A stretch of 64,000 bases of DNA from Macrococcoides epidermidis (GTDB lineage Bacteria > Bacillota > Bacilli > Staphylococcales > Staphylococcaceae): assembly GCF_042659445.1 (NCBI RefSeq), contig NZ_JBHSSR010000004.1, one strand, 5' to 3'. Positions 61,476 through 64,000 of this stretch are shown in pieces. Below the pieces are notes generated by a model. That model searched no databases. It was not told the origin of the DNA and was given only the letters and a program-made list of their open reading frames with translations. The position numbers and the translations under genes were made by a program. The number at the start of each line of letters is the position of its first letter. The first letter of the stretch is position 1.

Positions 61476-61502
61476 TGTCTCACATCCTTGTTCTTTTCTT
61501 TT

Positions 61503-61531
61503 ATTATACGAACATACGTTCTGTTTTTCAA
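61503..61531 (-). promoter_or_regulatory. yolD promoter with LexA (SOS) box
   Basis: On the minus strand TTGAAA (61526-61531) and TATAAT (61503-61508) are exactly 17 bp apart, a near-ideal promoter. The spacer contains CGAACATACGTTCT (61509-61522), matching the Gram-positive LexA box CGAACRNRYGTTYC at 13 of 14 bases. Confidence 0.88.
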
Positions 61532-61535
61532 CAAA

Positions 61536-61565
61536 AATAAGCAGTGGAATTTTCCACTGCTTATT
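61536..61565. terminator. Terminator of the MFS gene
   Basis: GCAGTGGAA (61541-61549) pairs with TTCCACTGC (61552-61560), flanked by AATAA/TTATT. It overlaps the MFS stop codon. Confidence 0.88.
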
Positions 61566-62802
61566 TGTTCGTTTTAAATTGATGTTTACCAGGAAGATTA
61601 AGCGCAGTGACAATCAGCGTCACACCTACAATGCCAAGCAGTGCGACATATACACCCATCATTACACTGTTTAACACGACGCCCACGATTAAACCGGAAC
61701 TTGCTACAAGTCCTGCACCACTATAACCAAGCGAACTGAATGCTATATAACTTGCACGTGCATCATCAGGCATCAGTTTCGCCATATACACAGAATAAAT
61801 CGGACTTTGAATCAATTCTCCGATAGTTGCAAATAATATACACAACATAAGCACCCACCATACTGTAATTGTATGCGTTAATGCATACCCGAATGTGTAC
61901 ATCAGTCCACCAATGACAAGCATGGTACGTTGATTAAATGGTTCGACGAGTTTGTTGACAAGAAAAGTGATCGTTACAACAAGTACTGTATTTTCAATGA
62001 GCATTAAACTCATCATGCGTACACCATCAATGTGTACACCGAACAAATCAATAGGTTTAAATACTTCATGTAAACGTACGCCAATATAATTGGTTAAAGC
62101 AAATTCGGCAGAAAAGATAAATACGGCAGCAGCAGTGAAGAGCACGAAGCGCGTATCCTTTAAAGCTACTTTATATTTACCGAATAGATCGCGCATCCAG
62201 TGCATATCAACGATGACTTTCTCTTTCTCGGTCGTTGGATCTTTTAGAAATTTGTAGAAGATAAACGTATTGATTAACATGATTGCAATGATAATGATAA
62301 AGAGCAGGAAGCGATGTTCTTTATAAAATAGTCCACCAATTGCTGTTCCGACAGCAGTAGCGAGGTTATTCGACCAGTATGTCGTCACATAAACTGATTT
62401 TCTGCTAACTTCATCGGTTGAGTCAATAATCAATGCTTCAAGTGCCGGGAAGATCATGGCACTTGGAATAGCGAGACACATAAAGATAATGGCCACAAAC
62501 CATGCAAGATTAATATCCGGGTGAATGAAAATCGCCATCACTGTAAAAAGAATCGCAAATATAGTTTGTCCCCAGATAAGCTGTCCTTTCCGACTGAAGC
62601 GGTCTGCAAAGTAGCCGCCGACAAGATTACAAAGCAATCCGAAAATAACATTCAGTGACATGAGGATACCCGAAGTGACTTTATCGAGTTCATCAGCAAT
62701 ATATAAAACCATGAAAGGCATAATACTCATTGACGCAGCGTGATCAAAGAAACCACAAATAATTCGCAGTTTAACATTAGATGGAAAGTCTTTAAATTTC
62801 AT
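61561..62802 (-). CDS. MFS transporter (MDR-type, 12 helices)
   Basis: A 413-residue major facilitator protein with the loop 2-3 motif GGYFADRFSRKGQ and about 12 helices. Substrate unknown; similar proteins are drug or metabolite exporters. Monocistronic. Confidence 0.85.
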   Translation of the reverse strand: MKFKDFPSNVKLRIICGFFDHAASMSIMPFMVLYIADELDKVTSGILMSLNVIFGLLCNLVGGYFADRFSRKGQLIWGQTIFAILFTVMAIFIHPDINLAWFVAIIFMCLAIPSAMIFPALEALIIDSTDEVSRKSVYVTTYWSNNLATAVGTAIGGLFYKEHRFLLFIIIIAIMLINTFIFYKFLKDPTTEKEKVIVDMHWMRDLFGKYKVALKDTRFVLFTAAAVFIFSAEFALTNYIGVRLHEVFKPIDLFGVHIDGVRMMSLMLIENTVLVVTITFLVNKLVEPFNQRTMLVIGGLMYTFGYALTHTITVWWVLMLCILFATIGELIQSPIYSVYMAKLMPDDARASYIAFSSLGYSGAGLVASSGLIVGVVLNSVMMGVYVALLGIVGVTLIVTALNLPGKHQFKTNK

Positions 62803-62880
62803 TACGGGATACCTCTAGTTGTTTTTATTCTTATATATTTCTCTTATTATATTTCATAATAATCTGAAAATATACAAAAA

Positions 62881-62912
62881 AAATAAGCTAGAACAAAAGT
62901 TCTAACTTATTT
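62881..62912. terminator. Terminator of the speE-speB operon
   Basis: AAATAAGCTAGAAC pairs with GTTCTAACTTATTT with one mismatch, around AAAA. It overlaps the speB stop. Confidence 0.8.
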
Positions 62913-63758
62913 CGTAATTGAAAGCAATAGTTCACGTGCAACTTTCGCTGCAACAGCATTAGAGACGCCACTGTGGTCGTATGGTGGTGACAATTCTACG
63001 ATATCAGCTGCAACAACGTTCAGTTGTTCGAATACTTTAAATGCAGGTTCAAGTTCTTTATAAGTTAATCCACCAGGTTCAGGTGTTCCTGTACCAGGGA
63101 AGATTGATGGATCTAAACAATCCAGATCAATTGTGATGTATACAGGTGCATTACCGATAATGCCCGGTAAATCCTTTAATGTATCGATTGAGAATTTCTC
63201 AAGTACAGTATGTGTTTCGCTCCAGTCGAACTCTTCTTTTGTGCCTGAACGAATACCGTACTGATAAATTCTGTTATCGCCGACAAGGTCATGTATACGA
63301 CGTACGACTGTCGCGTGAGATAATGGTTCTCCCATATAGTCATCACGTAAGTCTGTATGAGCATCAAGCTGCACAAGGATCGCATCCGGATACTTTTCAA
63401 GAACAGCACGCATAGGGCCAAGCGTTACTAAATGTTCGCCACCAATCATAAATGGCAGTTTCCCTGCATTTAAAATCGTGCGTGCCGTATCTTCAAGTTC
63501 TTCTAATACTTTCATTTTGTTACCGATTGTAATATCGACGTCTCCTGAATCCATAATACGGACATCTTCCAGATCTTTGTTTAAGTATGGGCTATATGTT
63601 TCAAGACCATAGGACTCAGAACGGATTGCATCAGCTGCAAAGCGTGTACCAGGACGGTTTGAAACCGTACCGTCAAATGGTGCACCATATATTACTGTTG
63701 TTGCTTCTTCAAATGAAGCTTCGCAACTCATATACACGTGTTTATTCGGTTGCATCAT
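62907..63758 (-). CDS. speB: Agmatinase/ureohydrolase SpeB
   Basis: A 283-residue ureohydrolase with metal motifs IGGEHL, QLDAHTDLRD and ITIDLDCLDPS. It makes putrescine and urea from agmatine. AAGGAG lies 7 nt before ATG 63758 (a second ATG follows at 63755). It overlaps the upstream speE by 17 nt, the same order as in Bacillus. Confidence 0.93.
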   Translation of the reverse strand: MMQPNKHVYMSCEASFEEATTVIYGAPFDGTVSNRPGTRFAADAIRSESYGLETYSPYLNKDLEDVRIMDSGDVDITIGNKMKVLEELEDTARTILNAGKLPFMIGGEHLVTLGPMRAVLEKYPDAILVQLDAHTDLRDDYMGEPLSHATVVRRIHDLVGDNRIYQYGIRSGTKEEFDWSETHTVLEKFSIDTLKDLPGIIGNAPVYITIDLDCLDPSIFPGTGTPEPGGLTYKELEPAFKVFEQLNVVAADIVELSPPYDHSGVSNAVAAKVARELLLSITK

Positions 63759-64000
63759 CGAGCATCTCCTTAACGAATGTTGGAAGAGCGAATGCACCAG
63801 TATGAATATCAGTGTTATAGTATTTAGTTTTTAAGCCAAGCGCGTTCCAGGCATCTAAGTCAGCATCTTTTAAAGGATCGAACTTCTTAGAAGCAAATCC
63901 GAATAACCAGTGACCAGATGGATAAGTCGGCATATGGAACTGGTACACACGTGTAATCGGGAATAAACCTTTGATTTTAGAGTGTGCACGTTTCATTTCA
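63742..64000 (-). CDS. speE: Spermidine synthase SpeE (C-terminal part; gene continues past window)
   Basis: The frame is open to the window edge. The visible 85 residues (PTYPSGHWLFGFASKKFDP, GLKTKYYNTDIHTGAFALP) match the C-terminus of spermidine synthases, which transfer an aminopropyl group to putrescine. It is followed by overlapping speB. Confidence 0.9.
   Translation of the reverse strand, partial: EMKRAHSKIKGLFPITRVYQFHMPTYPSGHWLFGFASKKFDPLKDADLDAWNALGLKTKYYNTDIHTGAFALPTFVKEMLDDATE

Noticed and set aside
61476..61613. N-terminal extension of YolD
   Set aside because: The extra 46 residues would read through the promoter, LexA box and the MFS terminator; ATG 61475 with AAGGA is the real start.
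1..64000. Prophage, plasmid or genomic island
   Set aside because: No integrase, transposase, phage structural, replication or tRNA-attachment signals were found; the accessory-looking parts are small and lie among housekeeping genes.

Overview
The window looks like a chromosomal contig from a low-GC member of the Staphylococcaceae, most likely Macrococcus or a close relative. The evidence is AT-rich DNA with strong AGGAGG ribosome-binding sites and frequent TTG/GTG starts, a CIRCE-controlled groESL operon with a divergent MroQ-like CPBP protease, a thermolysin/aureolysin-type protease, LPxTG surface proteins, and cadCA. The genus is inferred from gene content only. No rRNA, tRNA, CRISPR array, prophage or intact insertion sequence was seen.

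Layout. 1-6 kb: quinone/electrophile stress pair (nitroreductase, extradiol dioxygenase), LPxTG protein, M3 oligopeptidase, two-domain polyphosphate kinase. 6-9 kb: CPBP protease and groES-groEL. 9-13 kb: LysE exporter with divergent MocR regulator, then a MarR / FCSC-type permease / Cys-Cys miniprotein operon. 13-24 kb: accessory stretch of small membrane proteins, lipoproteins, NUDIX, GNAT, aquaporin and two XRE/membrane modules. 24-31 kb: two ktrB potassium-channel paralogues with similar leaders, flanking a dicarboxylate transporter, an M20 hydrolase and several decayed gene fragments. 31-40 kb: PadR/DUF1700/DUF4097 operon, phosphatase, cadC-cadA, yidC, cyclase plus FAD monooxygenase. 40-51 kb: HelD-like helicase, DinB-like protein, PepS, LD-carboxypeptidase, Hsp20, HAD, NamA, NUDIX, C45 acyltransferase. 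51-55 kb: third XRE/membrane module, a 41-bp minisatellite containing an N gap, and aureolysin. 55-61 kb: LPxTG protein divergent from a four-gene quorum-sensing operon. 61-64 kb: LexA-boxed yolD, an MFS transporter, and speE-speB.

The standout is 57475-61047. A 59-residue ComX-like pheromone precursor with a Trp near its C-terminus is followed by a ComQ-like isoprenyl transferase, a ComP-like membrane histidine kinase and a ComA-like LuxR-type response regulator. The genes are tightly packed and end at a strong terminator. The order is X-Q-P-A rather than the Q-X-P-A of Bacillus subtilis, and a perfect inverted repeat lies in the promoter region shared with a divergent LPxTG surface-protein gene.

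Other themes are three unrelated long inverted repeats, each in front of a short XRE regulator gene with membrane-protein partners; two copies of a double-hairpin element between convergent genes; and a cluster of truncated genes between about 16 and 30 kb that suggests ongoing gene loss. All family assignments come from reading motifs by eye; no database search was run.
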